Source: Candidatus Latescibacterota bacterium
Lineage (GTDB): Bacteria; Latescibacterota; UBA2968; UBA8231
DNA length: 64,000 nucleotides
Direction: 5' to 3'
Assembly: GCA_022819745.1 (NCBI GenBank)
Contig: JAJEGS010000029.1
Span: forward strand, 1-64,000
Shown: piece after piece, positions 16,450-25,427 of the stretch
How positions within the stretch are numbered: the stretch's first letter is position 1
How the letters are laid out: each line of letters starts with the position of its first letter
Position numbers and translations under genes: made by a program
The notes under the pieces: generated by a model
What the model saw: only the letters and a program-made list of their open reading frames with translations
Told to the model about the DNA's origin: nothing
The model's database searches: none

Positions 16450-16805
16450 TCGCAATGAACGTTCATCAAGGTACTCGCAGCCATTCGCCCGACTGAGTGA
16501 CTTCGCACTCAAAATGAATTCTTTCCGCAACAACCGCCTACGCGACCACGAAACACCTCTGAGCACGGTGTGGCTGCTTAACGACATCGCCGAGTCAAAG
16601 GGCAAACAGGAGCTATTCACACGCCATTCGCGCCCAACCGGGCGAATTCCGCCTGAGTGATATAGAACGAGATTGCCCCGGCGTCGGCCGCGAATGGATT
16701 CGCACCCTCTTGGCGGAGCTAAAGAAATCTGGTGAGGTAGCTTGCAGCGGCCGAGGCCCGGGTGCGCGCTGGCGTTTTATCGGGAATAAGGGTAGTAATG
16801 CTTGA
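16445..16805 (+). pseudogene. Fic-family protein remnant with internal deletion and frameshift
   Basis: The first part, open from about 16430 with an ATG at 16514, reads HETPLSTVWLLNDIAE and then SKGKQELFTR. This matches the N-terminus of a class of Fic proteins. In another frame from about 16626 the sequence reads GEFRLSDIERDCPGVGREW and then IRTLLAELKKSGEVACSGR, the C-terminal winged helix of the same class, ending at 16805. The catalytic Fic core (HPFxxGNGR) is missing. The gene has thus lost its central 200 or more residues and changed frame at the junction, so no AMPylase activity can remain. Confidence 0.7.
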
Positions 16806-16914
16806 GTGAGGGTAGTAATAAGGGTATTAGCTGAAATCCCGGCTGCGAGTTGCCCAAATGTCAAACAATGATTAAATAACGGACCACGCCCCCAATCTCT
16901 AACCAAGAGCATCC

Positions 16915-17925
16915 ATGACCACCCTATTTGTCACTGGCGGTGCCGGTTTCATCGGCTCCAATTTCATTCGCTACTGGCTATCGACCTACCCCGACGACCG
17001 CATTGTCAACTACGATCTGCTCACCTACGCTGGCAACTTAGCCAGCCTGCAGGACGTGGAAGAAAACTACGGCGACCGCTACACCTTTGTTCGCGGCGAT
17101 ATTCAGAATGCCGATCTGACCCGTCACCTCTTCAAAGTCCACCGCCCGGACTACGTGGTCAACTTTGCCGCGGAATCGCACAACAGCTTGGCCATTGTCA
17201 ATCCCTCGGCCTTTTTCCAGACCAATGTCGTGGGGACGCAAAAGCTGTTGCAGGCCGCGGCCGATGCCCAAGTGCCGCGCTTCCACCACATTTCCACCTG
17301 CGAGGTGTACGGCGATATAGCTCTCGACGCGGACGAATCTTTTACCGAAGAGTCGCCCTATCGGCCGCGCACTCCGTATAACGCAGCCAAGGCTGCCGCC
17401 GACTTGGCCGTGCGCGCTTATGGCCACACCTTTGGTCTGCCCGTGACGCTGTCGAATTGCGCCAACAATTTCGGCCCCTATCAATTCCCGGAGAAAGTCA
17501 TTCCCTTCTTTGTCGTCCGCCTACTCACCGGCCAGAAGATGCCGCTGTACAAATCCAGTCAGAACCGCCGCGAATGGCTCCACGTTGACGACCACTGCCG
17601 GGCCATCGACCTCGTGCTGAAAAAGGGCGAGATCGGCGAGACGTACAACGTTGGCAGCGGCATTGAAAAAGACGTCGAAACCATTGCCGACCTGATCCTC
17701 GACGCCTTGGGGATGGATGCCGCGCACAAAACCTATGTCGATGACCGGCCTGGCCACGATCGGCGCTATTTACTCGATTCGAGCAAAATCCGCACTCAAC
17801 TAGGCTGGAAACCGCAAGTCGATTTTGTCCAGAGCTTCCGCGATACGGTCCACTGGTACCGCGACAACGAAGCTTGGTGGCGTCCTCTGCTAAAGAAAAT
17901 CCAAGTCCGCGAAGAAGGTTGGTAG
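16915..17925 (+). CDS. dTDP-glucose 4,6-dehydratase-like SDR with altered active site
   Basis: A 336-residue extended short-chain dehydrogenase closely resembling RmlB, which converts dTDP-glucose to the 4-keto-6-deoxy sugar. The NAD-binding motif GGAGFIGS, the YNAAK active-site pair, NNFGPYQFPEKVIP and REWLHVDDHC are typical. Two positions differ. The STDEVYGD motif reads STCEVYGD, so the catalytic Asp is Cys, and the usual SHVDRS reads SHNSLA. The substrate or reaction may therefore differ from standard RmlB. An RmlC-like gene lies far away at 40305. No other sugar gene is adjacent. Confidence 0.82.
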   Translation: MTTLFVTGGAGFIGSNFIRYWLSTYPDDRIVNYDLLTYAGNLASLQDVEENYGDRYTFVRGDIQNADLTRHLFKVHRPDYVVNFAAESHNSLAIVNPSAFFQTNVVGTQKLLQAAADAQVPRFHHISTCEVYGDIALDADESFTEESPYRPRTPYNAAKAAADLAVRAYGHTFGLPVTLSNCANNFGPYQFPEKVIPFFVVRLLTGQKMPLYKSSQNRREWLHVDDHCRAIDLVLKKGEIGETYNVGSGIEKDVETIADLILDALGMDAAHKTYVDDRPGHDRRYLLDSSKIRTQLGWKPQVDFVQSFRDTVHWYRDNEAWWRPLLKKIQVREEGW

Positions 17926-17971
17926 GGACATCTCTCTGAATTACTGACGCTCCGCAAGAGCATCTAGGTAT

Positions 17972-18000
17972 GGGATGCTTCGCTCCGCTCAGCATGACAG
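17972..18000. repeat. REP-like palindromic repeat fragment
   Basis: The stretch contains GATGCTTCGCTCC followed by GCTCAGCATGACAG, with ATGCT and AGCAT pairing around an 11-base loop. Its pattern resembles the short intergenic palindromes (of the type GTCATTCTGAGCG) scattered in many uncultured bacterial genomes. Only one copy is seen here, so the repeat nature is inferred from memory of that class. Confidence 0.4.
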
Positions 18001-18064
18001 GGGCTGGCATACAGACAGGACGATGCGTAACATCAGTGAATTAGTGAACCATAAACGAGGTAGC

Positions 18065-20047
18065 ATGAGTACTGATTCCTTTGCAGAAATCGTCGGCGAG
18101 ACCGACGATGAAATCTATCAAATCCGCACCCGCGCGCCCGGCCCCAGCGGCAAGCTGCCGCTGACCATAGAGCAAGTAGTAGAAGCGCCGAGCGGCCACA
18201 TCTTTGGCTACAGCCAGAACGCGGGGATGGGCTGGAACCCCGATGAGCTAGGCCGGGGAGAGTTCCTCATCGTCAGCACGCAGGGCGGCATCCGCGCCCC
18301 GGATGGCCGGCCGATCGCGCTGGGCTACCACACCGGCCACTGGGAAATCGGCCTGCTGATGGAAGCCGCGGCCGAGGAAATCCACCGCCGGGGGGGCATT
18401 CCCTTTGCCGCCTATTGCTCGGACCCATGCGATGGCCGCACGCAGGGTACGACGGGCATGTTCGATAGCCTGCCGTATCGCAACGACGCGGCCGTGATCC
18501 TGCGCCGCTTGATCCGCTCGTTGCCGACGCGGCGCGGCGTGATGGGGGTGGGCACCTGCGACAAGGGATTGCCGGCGATCCTCATCGCCTTAGCGGGTAC
18601 GCCGGACCTGCCGGTCGTTGTCGTGCCCGGTGGAGTGACCCTGCCGCCGGAAGAAGGCGAGGATGCGGGCAAGATCCAGTCGGCGGGTTCGCGGCTGGCG
18701 CAGGGCGAGATGGATATCGACGACTTTCAGGTGCTCGGCTGCCGTGCCTGTGCCACGCCGGGGGGCGGATGCCAGTTTTTGGGGACTGCTGCTACGACTC
18801 AGGTGGTGGGCGAGGCGATGGGGCTGTCGCTGCCGCATTCGGCGCTGGCTCCTTCGGGCGAAGCGGTCTGGCACGATATGGCCGTGCGCTCGGCGCGGGC
18901 GCTGATGGCGCTGGAGGCTGCGGGCATTCGCTCGCAGGAGTTGGTCACCGATCAGGCGCTGCACAATGCCATGGTCGTCCACGCGGCCTTTGGCGGTTCG
19001 ACGAACTTGATCCTGCACGTGCCGGCCATTGCCCATGCGGCTGGGCGGAAGCGGCCGGAGGTGGAGGATTGGGACCGGATCAATCGCGAGGTGCCGCGCT
19101 TGGTGGATGTGCTGCCCAACGGCCCTGAGTTCCACGTTACCGTGCGTGCCTTTTTGGCCGGTGGGGTGCCGGAGGTCATGTTGCACCTCCGTCGCTTGGG
19201 GCTGTTGGAGGAGGAGGTGATGACGGCTACGGGCCGCACGCTGGGCGAAAACCTCGACTGGTGGGAGAATGCACTGCGTCGTCACCGCTTCCGCGAGGAA
19301 CTGCGAAAGCTAGACGGGGTGGATCCGGACGATGTGATTATGGACGCTGATCGCGCTCGCTCTAAGGGTTTGACCAGCACCATTTGCTTTCCAGTCGGCA
19401 ACATTTCGCCCGAGGGTGCGGTCGTCAAGAGCACGGCCATCGACGCTTCGCTGCTCGACGCGCAAGGGATCTATCGGCACACGGGGCCGGCGAAGGTTTT
19501 TACCACCGAACGCGACACTATCGCCGCGATCAAGGACGGCGAGATCGAGCCGGGCGACGTGCTGGTGATGATTAGCTGCGGGCCGATGGGCACGGGAATG
19601 GAGGAAGTGGCGCAGGTTACGATTGCGCTCAAGTACACGGATATTGGCAAGCGCGTGGCGCTGCTTACGGACGCGCGGTTTTCGGGCTTTTCCTCTGGTC
19701 CTTGCATTGGGCACATCGGCCCGGAGGCTTTGGCTGGCGGACCCATCGGCAAGCTGCGGGACGGCGATTTGATCGCCATTGAAATCGACTGCCACGACCT
19801 GCGCGGCCGCATCGATTTGGTCGGCTACGAAGGCGAGGAATTCGGCGCAGAGGAAGGCCAGCGGGTGCTGGCCGAGCGCACCTTGCGCCCCGACCTTGCG
19901 CCCGAAGCAGAACTGCCCGACGACACTAAGCTGTGGGCGGCGCTGCAAAACGTCGGTGGTGGCACTTGGGGCGGTTGCGTCTATGACGTGGACGCGATTG
20001 TCGCCACGCTCGAAGCGGGCCGCGAGGCGCTAAAGGAGACGGCGTGA
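18065..20047 (+). CDS. Sugar-acid dehydratase of the IlvD/Edd family, YjhG/YagF type
   Basis: A 660-residue dehydratase that resembles the E. coli D-xylonate dehydratases YjhG and YagF along its whole length. Conserved stretches include [64 protein letters not shown] and ITFPVGN-like [12 protein letters not shown]. Cysteines in the DPCDGRT, TCDKGLP and GGGCQF motifs should hold the iron-sulfur cluster. Aldonate dehydration to a 2-keto-3-deoxy acid is expected; the precise sugar is unknown. The start at 18065 follows GAGG. Its TGA overlaps the GTG start of ubiX. Confidence 0.9.
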   Translation: MSTDSFAEIVGETDDEIYQIRTRAPGPSGKLPLTIEQVVEAPSGHIFGYSQNAGMGWNPDELGRGEFLIVSTQGGIRAPDGRPIALGYHTGHWEIGLLMEAAAEEIHRRGGIPFAAYCSDPCDGRTQGTTGMFDSLPYRNDAAVILRRLIRSLPTRRGVMGVGTCDKGLPAILIALAGTPDLPVVVVPGGVTLPPEEGEDAGKIQSAGSRLAQGEMDIDDFQVLGCRACATPGGGCQFLGTAATTQVVGEAMGLSLPHSALAPSGEAVWHDMAVRSARALMALEAAGIRSQELVTDQALHNAMVVHAAFGGSTNLILHVPAIAHAAGRKRPEVEDWDRINREVPRLVDVLPNGPEFHVTVRAFLAGGVPEVMLHLRRLGLLEEEVMTATGRTLGENLDWWENALRRHRFREELRKLDGVDPDDVIMDADRARSKGLTSTICFPVGNISPEGAVVKSTAIDASLLDAQGIYRHTGPAKVFTTERDTIAAIKDGEIEPGDVLVMISCGPMGTGMEEVAQVTIALKYTDIGKRVALLTDARFSGFSSGPCIGHIGPEALAGGPIGKLRDGDLIAIEIDCHDLRGRIDLVGYEGEEFGAEEGQRVLAERTLRPDLAPEAELPDDTKLWAALQNVGGGTWGGCVYDVDAIVATLEAGREALKETA

Positions 20048-20664
20048 GCGGCAAGCAAATCGTCGTCGGCATCACCGGGGCCAGTGGCGCGCTCTACGCG
20101 GGCCGCCTGCTGCGCGCCTTGCTGATCGGCGGACACCAAGTGCATCTGGTTCTGTCCAAATACGGGCGCTACCTGCTCGTCGAAGAGTTGGGTTTCCGTC
20201 CCGATAAGGAGAGCTTGCGCGCGTTTGTAACGCGGTGCTACGGGGAGGAGACCCAAGCTGGTGAACTGCACGAGTACAATGCCAGCGACCTAGCGGCTCC
20301 CATCGCCAGCGGTTCGGTGGCCATCGACGGCATGGTGGTGGTGCCTTGTTCGGTCAAGACGCTGTCCGGCATCGCCCGAGGAGCGTCTGCGAGTCTGATT
20401 GAGCGCGCGGCTGATGTCAGCCTCAAGGAGCGACGACCGCTGGTGCTGGTGGTGCGCGAGACCCCGCTCAACCTGATTCAGTTGCGCAATATGACGGCAG
20501 CGGCCGAAGCCGGGGCCATCATTCTGCCGGCCATGCCAGCCTTCTACCAAAAGCCGCAGACCTTTGACGATTTGGGCGATTTTATCGCCGGTCGCATTTG
20601 CAACATACTGCGAATTGAACACCAGCTCTTCCCGCCTTGGCAGGGGCCGGAAGGGAAAAAATAA
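20044..20664 (+). CDS. ubiX: Flavin prenyltransferase UbiX
   Basis: A 206-residue flavoprotein that makes prenylated FMN, the cofactor of UbiD-type decarboxylases. The N-terminal [18 protein letters not shown], the [21 protein letters not shown] region and the [14 protein letters not shown] motif are characteristic. It starts with GTG overlapping the sugar-acid dehydratase stop. In futalosine-pathway organisms a UbiX/UbiD pair can serve menaquinone synthesis, so it may work with the mqn operon at 9-14 kb. No ubiD is visible here. Its stop lies two bases from that of the convergent methyltransferase. Confidence 0.92.
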   Translation: MSGKQIVVGITGASGALYAGRLLRALLIGGHQVHLVLSKYGRYLLVEELGFRPDKESLRAFVTRCYGEETQAGELHEYNASDLAAPIASGSVAIDGMVVVPCSVKTLSGIARGASASLIERAADVSLKERRPLVLVVRETPLNLIQLRNMTAAAEAGAIILPAMPAFYQKPQTFDDLGDFIAGRICNILRIEHQLFPPWQGPEGKK

Positions 20665-20666
20665 TC

Positions 20667-22106
20667 CTAGATCAGCGACGCTAGTTGGGCGCGGAACAAC
20701 GCGCGCGGCAGCATGCCTTCGATTAGGCGGCCTTCTTCTTTGACGATGGCGCGACAGACGGTCCACGGCCCAAAGCGGCAGAAAATTTCGCCTTTGAGGC
20801 CCGTGGGCGGGTCGCAATAGAGTGGACGACCCTCAAATAAGTCCTGTAGTTGATCCCAGCTCAACTCGATGCTGGGTCCCTGCATGAGATGTCCCCACAT
20901 AGAGACGGTTTGCTGGGACAGGTAGTGGTAGCCTTTGTGGAGGCGAGCCACCTTCATACCGCTGCGGACGAAGTAAGGCAGATGCTCTTGGAGCGCCGGG
21001 CCGAACGCTGATTGTCGGCACAGGTGGCGCTTGCTAAGGGTGAATATCTGGTCCGAGGGGCAGGGCAGGGTGCCGCTCCACCGGTCTTCGATGGTGCGCC
21101 GGGACTCGGCGGCGGCAGGGTCGGTCGTCGAGGTATTCCAAGCAGGGGCGTCTCCAAGGCTTGGCGTCGGTGCGCGTTTGGAGAGACGAACGACAAAAGC
21201 TCCTTCGGTGTCGTGGTGGTGGGGCCAGACGCGGACGCAGCGGGCGAACTCGGCTGGGAATTGGGCGGCTAGCGCATCCGGCAGCGGCGGTCCCTCGAAT
21301 TCTGCGATGGGGAGGATCGCGACGTCTTCTCCATAGCGGCGCAACAGCCCGAGGAGCACTTCTTCGTTTTCCTCCAGTGACAGCGAGCACGTCGAGTACA
21401 CCAAGGTGCCGCCGGGGCGCAGCATCTGGTAGGCCGCACGCAGGAGGCCCTTTTGTTGCTGGGCGAGGTGCTGGGCGTCTTGCGGCGACCAATAGGTGAG
21501 CATGTTCTGGTCTTTGCGCACGATGCCGTCGCCCGAGCACGGTGCATCGACGAGGATGCGGTCGAAAAAGTTGGGGAAGTAGCGCGTCAGCATGGTCCCT
21601 CGGGCTTGCGTCAAGACGTGATTGGCGACCCCACAGCGCTCCAAATTGCCCACGAGGGCGGGCATGCGCTTGCGCTGGGGTTCATTGGCTAGTAGCAGGC
21701 CGCTGTTTTGCATGCGGGCGGCAATCTGGGTGGCCTTGCCGCCTGGGGCGGCGCACAGGTCGAGGACGCGCTCGCCGGGCTGAGGGGCCAAGACCTCGAC
21801 GGCTAGCATGGGGGCCTTGGCTTGGACGTAGTACGCGCCCATGGCGTGTTCAATAGTCTGGCCGAGGCTGGTGTCGCTTTCCGGTAAAGCGAAGCCCTCG
21901 CTGCACCAAGGCACACTTTGGCCGCGCTGGTGCAGCGAGGGCCGGACGTGTTGCGCTTGCGCTTGTAGCGCGTTCAAGCGCAGCGAAGCTGGGGGAGGCG
22001 TGCGCGAGCACTGATAAAAGGCCACGCGCTCTTGGTCGTTGGGCAGCAGGCGGCCGATATACTGGAGCAGAGCCTGTAATTTATCCGGGTCGTACGCTTT
22101 GCGCAC
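20667..22106 (-). CDS. RNA cytosine-C5 methyltransferase, RsmF/NSUN type
   Basis: A 479-residue SAM-dependent methyltransferase acting on rRNA or tRNA cytosine. The core has the SAM motif LDLCAAPGGKATQIA and the two catalytic cysteines in DAPCSGDG and YSTCSLSLEENE. The C-terminal 110 residues form a PUA-like extension seen in RsmF/YebU. The N-terminal SLRLN motif is also typical of the family. RsmF modifies 16S rRNA C1407 in E. coli, but the target here is not shown by the sequence. Confidence 0.85.
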   Translation of the reverse strand: MRKAYDPDKLQALLQYIGRLLPNDQERVAFYQCSRTPPPASLRLNALQAQAQHVRPSLHQRGQSVPWCSEGFALPESDTSLGQTIEHAMGAYYVQAKAPMLAVEVLAPQPGERVLDLCAAPGGKATQIAARMQNSGLLLANEPQRKRMPALVGNLERCGVANHVLTQARGTMLTRYFPNFFDRILVDAPCSGDGIVRKDQNMLTYWSPQDAQHLAQQQKGLLRAAYQMLRPGGTLVYSTCSLSLEENEEVLLGLLRRYGEDVAILPIAEFEGPPLPDALAAQFPAEFARCVRVWPHHHDTEGAFVVRLSKRAPTPSLGDAPAWNTSTTDPAAAESRRTIEDRWSGTLPCPSDQIFTLSKRHLCRQSAFGPALQEHLPYFVRSGMKVARLHKGYHYLSQQTVSMWGHLMQGPSIELSWDQLQDLFEGRPLYCDPPTGLKGEIFCRFGPWTVCRAIVKEEGRLIEGMLPRALFRAQLASLI

Positions 22107-22190
22107 AGGTGGGGGTCCCTGTTTGTTCTTCTCGTATAAAGTCCAAATCCGCGCCCTAAGACACTACTTTATTGCCCTTCTTTGTTCTTC

Positions 22191-24671
22191 TTATTCCCAC
22201 TGAAGGTCTAACACGTAAATCTCGTCGTTCCCATCGCGGTTGGATTCAAAGGCGATCTGGGTGCCGTCAGGGGACCAAGAAGGGGACCTGTCAGCGCCAT
22301 TGTAGCTAGTAAGCCGACGCGGGTTACTGCCGTCGGCATCCATCACGTAAATATCTTCATCCCCATCGCGGGTGGATTGGAAGGCGATCTGGGTGCCATC
22401 AGGAGACCAAGAAGGGAACGCGTCAGTGGAGAAGAGTTGAGTTAGTTGGCGTAAGTTTTTGCCGTCGGTGTCCATTACGTAAATCTCGGCATCCTCTTGG
22501 TAGGTGGCATAGAAGGCGATCTGGGTGCCATCAGGAGACCAAGAAGGAGACCAGCTACTGTGGCTAGTAAGCTGACGCGGGTTACTGCCGTCGATATACA
22601 CCACGTAGATGTTCCAATTGCCATCGCGGTTGGATTGGAAGGCGATCTGGGTGCCGTCAGGAGACCAAGAAGGGTACACGCCTCTGGTAAGCCGACGCAG
22701 GTTACTACCGTCGGCATCCATCACGTAGATGTTCCAATTGCCATCGCGGTGGGAGCTGAAGGTGATCTGGGTGCCGTCAGGAGACCAAGAAGGGGACACG
22801 TCCGAATCATCGTAATTGGTCAGGCGGCGTAAGTTATTGCCGTCGGCGTCCATTACGTAAATCTCCCAATTGCCATCGCGGGTGGATTGGAATGCGATCT
22901 GGGTGCCGTCAGGAGACCAAGAAGGGAACGCGTCCCAAGCATCGTGATTGGTCAGGCGGCGTAGGCGGGATTTCACTGTAATCACAATCGTTTCTACCGC
23001 TTGTCCCCCGTGTTCATCCTCCACCCTAAACGTCACTTGATACATTCCCCCCTCTGTGTCCGAGGGTTGCCACGTAAAGGTTGTTCCCGATAGCGACGAT
23101 CCCGACGGATTATTCTCAACCGTAAAAATCAAAACATCCCCATCGGCATCATTCCCGGCTAAGGTGATCGTCAATGTGTGGCCCCCGGCGACGGTCTGAT
23201 CACCAATGGTCGCCAATTCCGGCTCTCGGTTGGTATTCTTGACAGTAATGGTGATCGTCTCCCGGTCAACGCCGCCACGATCGTCTTCTACTGTAAAGGT
23301 GACCTCGTACTCCCCCGACTGAGAATAGGACGGCGTCCAGCTAAAGGTCTGCTCTGCAAGGGAGGCTCCGGTTGGCTGCCCTTCGACGGAATAGGTCAAC
23401 GCATCCCCATCCGCATCGCTGCCCTCCAAGATAATCGTCAAGGCACTACCTTCTTCGGCGATATGAGGACCAATACTGGCCAGTTCCGGTATCTGATTGC
23501 CTTCAACGTTAATGGTGACGTTCTGACTATCGGAACCGCCGCGACCGTCCTCCACTGTGAACGTTACTTCATAGGTGCCTACCTGTGCCGACGATGGCTT
23601 CCAGCTAAAGGTCTGCTCTGCAAGGGAGGCTCCGGTTGGCTGTCCTTCGACGGAATAGGTCAACGCATCCCCATCCGCATCGCTGCCCTCCAAGATGATC
23701 GTCAGCACTTTGCCTACGTCCGCGTTCTGATTGCCCACGTCGGCTAACTCTGGTGCTTGATTGGTCTCGGCGACAGTAATGATGATTATTTCCCGGGCAA
23801 CCCCACCGTGCTGATCGGCGACCGTAAAGGTGACCGAGTATTCCCCCGCTTGAGTATGGGACGGTTCCCATGTAAAAGTCGATCCCGATAGAGTTGCACC
23901 TGCTGGCGGTCCTTCGACCGCATAGGTCAGCGCATCTCCGTCCTCATCAGTGCCGACCAACGGTATCGTCAATAGGCTACCCTCGGCGACGGTCTGGTCG
24001 CCAATGGCCGCCAAGGTTGGTGCCTGATTGGCCTCGCCGACAGTGATGGTGACCGTTTCCCGGGCAACCCCGCCGTGCTGATCGGTGACCGTAAAGGTGA
24101 CCGAGTATTCCCCCGCTTGAGTATGGGACGGTTCCCATGTAAAAGTCGATCCCGATAGAGTTGCACCTGCTGGTGCTCCTCCAACCGCATAGGTCAGCGC
24201 ATCTCCGTCCGCATCGCTACCGACCAACAATATCGTCAGGGTACGGCCTTCGGCGATAGTCTGATCGCCAATATCCGCCAATACCGGTACTTGATTGGTT
24301 GAAGTCAGCGCGATGACCACCCGACTACTCTTGCCCCCCTGCACTAGCACCAACGCACTGCCGCGCCACTTTACGAAGGCCCCCTTATACGCTTCCACTA
24401 CTACCGAATACGACCCCGTGGTTACAGTCAGTTCGCCAAGCCAAACGTCCCCTTCATAGCGCAAGTCCTCGCTCATCACCACCGTCTCATCTTGCAACAC
24501 CGTCACTACCATCCGGTCCACTCCTTGGACCACCGTCCCACTCACTTCATCCGGCGTAGCCGGATCTTGCACATCCAGCGCGATACGCCCCGTCTTGTCC
24601 GGCCCAGCCCCCCGATCTCCGCAGGTTCCAAGCAGTAAAATCAGTGCCATACTTAGCGCGTACTTGACCAT
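22191..24671 (-). CDS. Lipoprotein with five Ig-like repeats and a six-bladed TolB-type propeller
   Basis: An 826-residue exported protein. The signal peptide ends at LLLGTC (Cys17); Thr before the Cys is not the standard lipobox residue, so lipidation is probable rather than certain. After a carboxypeptidase-like domain, five repeats of about 88 residues follow, each beginning NQ-P-LA-IGDQT and containing GSDADGDALTY, typical of cadherin-like/He_PIG domains. Six PD40 blades then repeat PSWSPDGTQIAF and IYVMDADG. The start at 24671 has a perfect GGAGG. Repeats 3 and 4 and several blades are nearly identical in DNA, implying recent duplication or conversion. A surface binding role is likely; the ligand is unknown. 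Confidence 0.82.
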   Translation of the reverse strand: MVKYALSMALILLLGTCGDRGAGPDKTGRIALDVQDPATPDEVSGTVVQGVDRMVVTVLQDETVVMSEDLRYEGDVWLGELTVTTGSYSVVVEAYKGAFVKWRGSALVLVQGGKSSRVVIALTSTNQVPVLADIGDQTIAEGRTLTILLVGSDADGDALTYAVGGAPAGATLSGSTFTWEPSHTQAGEYSVTFTVTDQHGGVARETVTITVGEANQAPTLAAIGDQTVAEGSLLTIPLVGTDEDGDALTYAVEGPPAGATLSGSTFTWEPSHTQAGEYSVTFTVADQHGGVAREIIIITVAETNQAPELADVGNQNADVGKVLTIILEGSDADGDALTYSVEGQPTGASLAEQTFSWKPSSAQVGTYEVTFTVEDGRGGSDSQNVTINVEGNQIPELASIGPHIAEEGSALTIILEGSDADGDALTYSVEGQPTGASLAEQTFSWTPSYSQSGEYEVTFTVEDDRGGVDRETITITVKNTNREPELATIGDQTVAGGHTLTITLAGNDADGDVLIFTVENNPSGSSLSGTTFTWQPSDTEGGMYQVTFRVEDEHGGQAVETIVITVKSRLRRLTNHDAWDAFPSWSPDGTQIAFQSTRDGNWEIYVMDADGNNLRRLTNYDDSDVSPSWSPDGTQITFSSHRDGNWNIYVMDADGSNLRRLTRGVYPSWSPDGTQIAFQSNRDGNWNIYVVYIDGSNPRQLTSHSSWSPSWSPDGTQIAFYATYQEDAEIYVMDTDGKNLRQLTQLFSTDAFPSWSPDGTQIAFQSTRDGDEDIYVMDADGSNPRRLTSYNGADRSPSWSPDGTQIAFESNRDGNDEIYVLDLQWE

Positions 24672-24745
24672 GTATCCTCCAGTGTATTGATTGAACATTT
24701 TTTACAATTATTCAATAATATAACCAATACAGCACAGCAAGGAGC

Positions 24746-25426
24746 ATGGGCGTCACACGCTGCTTCGTCGTCAGCGATCTGCACCTCGGATCGGCTTATT
24801 TTTACCATCGCCACTTTTTATCTTGGTTGGATGCTTTGCCCCAAGGGGTGCCGCTCGTGCTCAACGGCGACGTCATAGATGATCCGGGCCGAGCACTGCC
24901 CGATGCCCATCGGGCCGTGCTGGAGCGCCTCGTGAGCGAGTCGCAATCCCGGCCCGTAATCTGGGTGTACGGCAATCGCGATGCCGAGTTCAAGCTGGCT
25001 GATTCGGGGCGGATTCGCTTTGTCGATAGCTGGCGGCTCAACCAACGGCTGCTCGTAATTCACGGCCATCGGCTCGATCGGCTGATGCCTCGGCACGCGG
25101 CGTTCAAATGGGCCTTTCGCCGCTTGCACCGCTGCCGCATCTGGCTCGGCAGGCGCGATTCTCACGTGGCCGAGTACGCCAAGAAATGGCCTTTGTTCTA
25201 CCGGGTGCTCAACGAGCACGTGGCGCACAACGCCCTGCGCGTGGCGCAGCAAGAGGGGGTTGAAGCGGTGGTTTGTGGGCATACGCACGCAGCTATGGCG
25301 ATTGAGCGGCAGGGCCGGTGCTATTTCAATACTGGTGCTTGGACCGAAAAACCCTTTCACTTTCTCGAAGTGGCCCCGGACCGCATGGCCCTACATACAT
25401 ACGAGGACGACAGGGACTGTGATTGA
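24746..25426 (+). CDS. LpxH-like UDP-2,3-diacylglucosamine diphosphatase or related phosphoesterase
   Basis: A 226-residue calcineurin-like metallophosphoesterase. The metal-binding blocks appear in order: SDLHLG, NGDVIDD, YGNRDAE (usually GNHD), HGHRLD and GHTHAAM. Size and motifs match LpxH-type enzymes that hydrolyse UDP-diacylglucosamine in lipid A synthesis, which fits the lpt genes elsewhere in the window. The Arg in the GNRD block is a variant. An AAGGAG site precedes the start. Other metallophosphoesterases remain possible. Confidence 0.75.
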   Translation: MGVTRCFVVSDLHLGSAYFYHRHFLSWLDALPQGVPLVLNGDVIDDPGRALPDAHRAVLERLVSESQSRPVIWVYGNRDAEFKLADSGRIRFVDSWRLNQRLLVIHGHRLDRLMPRHAAFKWAFRRLHRCRIWLGRRDSHVAEYAKKWPLFYRVLNEHVAHNALRVAQQEGVEAVVCGHTHAAMAIERQGRCYFNTGAWTEKPFHFLEVAPDRMALHTYEDDRDCD

Positions 25427-25427
25427 T

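Noticed and set aside
22975..24300. CRISPR-like periodic repeats
   Set aside because: The periodicity of about 265 bases comes from coding Ig-like repeats; there are no short identical repeats with unique spacers.
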